This document shows, one piece after another, positions 4,992-5,888 of a stretch of DNA of 5,888 bases. This DNA is from Ardenticatenales bacterium (GTDB taxonomy: Bacteria > Chloroflexota > Anaerolineae > Promineifilales > UBA4811), in assembly GCA_013139935.1 (NCBI GenBank), contig WSZX01000102.1, forward strand, positions 1 to 5,888, written 5' to 3'. Within the stretch, counting starts at the first letter, position 1. Every line of letters begins with the position of its first letter. The notes beneath the pieces are model-generated. The model had not been told where the DNA came from. It ran no database searches and worked only from the letters and a program-made list of their open reading frames with translations. Both the position numbers and the translations under genes were made by a program.

Positions 4992-5888
4992 AAACCAAGT
5001 TGTTCCGTATCCTGGCCGCCCTGATGGTGTTGGGCATGGTCATGACCCAATGCCAGCCGGAGACCGTCATTCAGACAGTCGAGGTCATCAAGGAAGTAGA
5101 GGTCGTCAAGACCGTCGAAGTCGAAAAGGAAGTGGAGGTCATCAAGGAAGTGGAGGTCATTCAGACCGTAGAAGTCGAAGTCGAAAAGGAAGTGGTAATC
5201 ACGGTTGAAGTCCCGGCAGAACCGCCGCCGGAGACGCCAACAGGCACCCTGGTGAGAGCCACCTCGACCTTCCCCAACTCCCTCGACCATCCACAGGCGG
5301 CTGAACGGCAGGCCTCTACGACTGATTGGCAGATGTACTACTCGCTGGTTTGGTTCGGCGAAGGGGGCACAATTGTGCCCCAGTTGGCCGAGACTTGGGA
5401 AGTGTCTGATGATGGCACGGAGTACACTTTCCATCTGCGCGAGGGCGTTATCTTCCATAACGGCGAACCGTTCAATGCCGATGCAGTGGTCTTTAACTGG
5501 GAGCGCGTGGTCGCCTCCGATTTCGAATACGCCTATCACTGGAAGACTGCCACCGCAGTGGAGACAGTTGATGAATACACCGTCAAGGTCACACTGGAGG
5601 AATCCGACGCGCTCTTCTTGTCAACGGTTGCCGATAACTGGGCCATGATACCCCCTGGCTACTTTGAAGAGGTGGGCCAGGAAGGCTTTAATGAGCATCC
5701 TATGGGCACCGGCCCGTTCAAGTTCGTCGAATGGGCGAAGGGCGACCACATCACCATGGAAGCCAATACGGATTACTGGCGGGGAATGCCCAAGATCGCG
5801 ACCGTGATCTTCCGGCCGATCCCCGAGTCCGCCACGCGCGTGGCCGCCATCCAGACAGGTGAAGTAGACATCGTCACCCGCCTGAGTT
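4988..5888 (+). CDS. ABC transporter solute-binding lipoprotein, SBP family 5 (peptide/nickel type), 3' truncated by window
   Basis: The first 300 codons of an extracytoplasmic solute-binding protein that delivers a peptide or related ligand to an ABC importer; full members run about 500-600 residues, so roughly half is missing at the window edge. The N-terminus has a Lys/Arg n-region and a hydrophobic core (residues 5-19) ending at Cys22, the likely lipidated residue. The residues before it (Met-Thr-Gln) make an atypical lipobox. Residues 31-75 are a low-complexity VEV-x-K-x hexad linker, typical of Chloroflexota lipoproteins. The folded domain begins near 86. It shows the family-5 hallmarks LAETWEVSDDGTEYTFHLR (133-151) leading into the GVIFHNGEPFNADAVV region, and GTGPFKFVEW at 240-249 with a following NTDYWRG. 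The ATG has AGGAG at 4975-4979, 8 nt upstream, and overlaps the stop of the 29-codon ORF. Permease and ATPase genes would be expected beyond the right edge. Confidence 0.93.
   Translation, partial: MKTKLFRILAALMVLGMVMTQCQPETVIQTVEVIKEVEVVKTVEVEKEVEVIKEVEVIQTVEVEVEKEVVITVEVPAEPPPETPTGTLVRATSTFPNSLDHPQAAERQASTTDWQMYYSLVWFGEGGTIVPQLAETWEVSDDGTEYTFHLREGVIFHNGEPFNADAVVFNWERVVASDFEYAYHWKTATAVETVDEYTVKVTLEESDALFLSTVADNWAMIPPGYFEEVGQEGFNEHPMGTGPFKFVEWAKGDHITMEANTDYWRGMPKIATVIFRPIPESATRVAAIQTGEVDIVTRLS
5078..5212 (+). repeat. In-gene tandem repeat coding for the Val-Glu-Val linker
   Basis: About seven imperfect 18-bp units encode residues 31-75 of the lipoprotein as VEV followed by IKE, VKT, EKE or IQT. 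A 22-bp unit beginning at 5114 recurs exactly at 5174, 60 bp later, which shows recent unit duplication rather than only amino-acid convergence. The repeat keeps the frame, so unit-number change by slippage would lengthen or shorten the tether between the lipid anchor and the binding domain. Confidence 0.85.

Noticed and set aside
4970..5539. 189-codon minus-strand frame with Asp-Leu/Phe repeats
   Set aside because: Its repeats are simply the reverse complement of the VEV linker repeat; the + strand carries a full binding-protein domain.
1..5888. CRISPR array, tRNA or rRNA genes
   Set aside because: No regularly spaced direct repeats and no cloverleaf or rRNA-like segments were seen; the only tandem repeat is the in-frame linker of the lipoprotein.

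Overview
This 5,888-bp window has all of its genes on the + strand. It looks like part of a bacterial chromosome from the Chloroflexota (an Anaerolineae-like lineage). That assignment is an inference. It rests mainly on the solute-binding lipoprotein at the right end, whose mature N-terminus is a long Val-Glu-Val/Lys repeat linker of the kind common in Chloroflexota lipoproteins, together with the moderately high GC and the gene mix. No rRNA or tRNA is present to confirm it.

Layout. Positions 1-206 hold no gene I can support. A near-consensus sigma70-type promoter (176-204) and a small palindrome at the expected transcription start precede a GntR/FCD-family regulator (252-920, TTG start). Next is a metallophosphoesterase gene (1038-1979, GTG start, exceptionally strong Shine-Dalgarno). 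It is bracketed by two inverted copies of a non-coding repeat of about 80 bp (942-1020 and 2014-2092), the most unusual structure in the window. A 337-bp intergenic region leads to an APC-superfamily amino-acid/polyamine-type permease (2317-3966). A compound hairpin with a T-run (3988-4043) follows the permease. Then comes a nucleotidyltransferase-like gene (4062-4817) split by an in-frame TAA, so it is probably a pseudogene or a two-fragment remnant. Last is a peptide-type ABC transporter solute-binding lipoprotein (from 4988, running off the right edge). It is preceded by a 29-codon upstream ORF whose stop overlaps the lipoprotein start as ATGA.

How the genes may work together (inference). 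A ligand-responsive GntR/FCD repressor sits ahead of an organic-cation/amino-acid-type permease and the first gene of a probable peptide/nickel-type ABC importer, which suggests a nutrient uptake locus under regulator control. The phosphoesterase may be co-transcribed from the GntR promoter, because I see no terminator between them. Its substrate is not evident. The inverted repeats around it could be remnants of a mobile cassette, copies of a dispersed intergenic repeat, or a device that pairs the 5' and 3' untranslated parts of its mRNA. The sequence alone does not decide between these.
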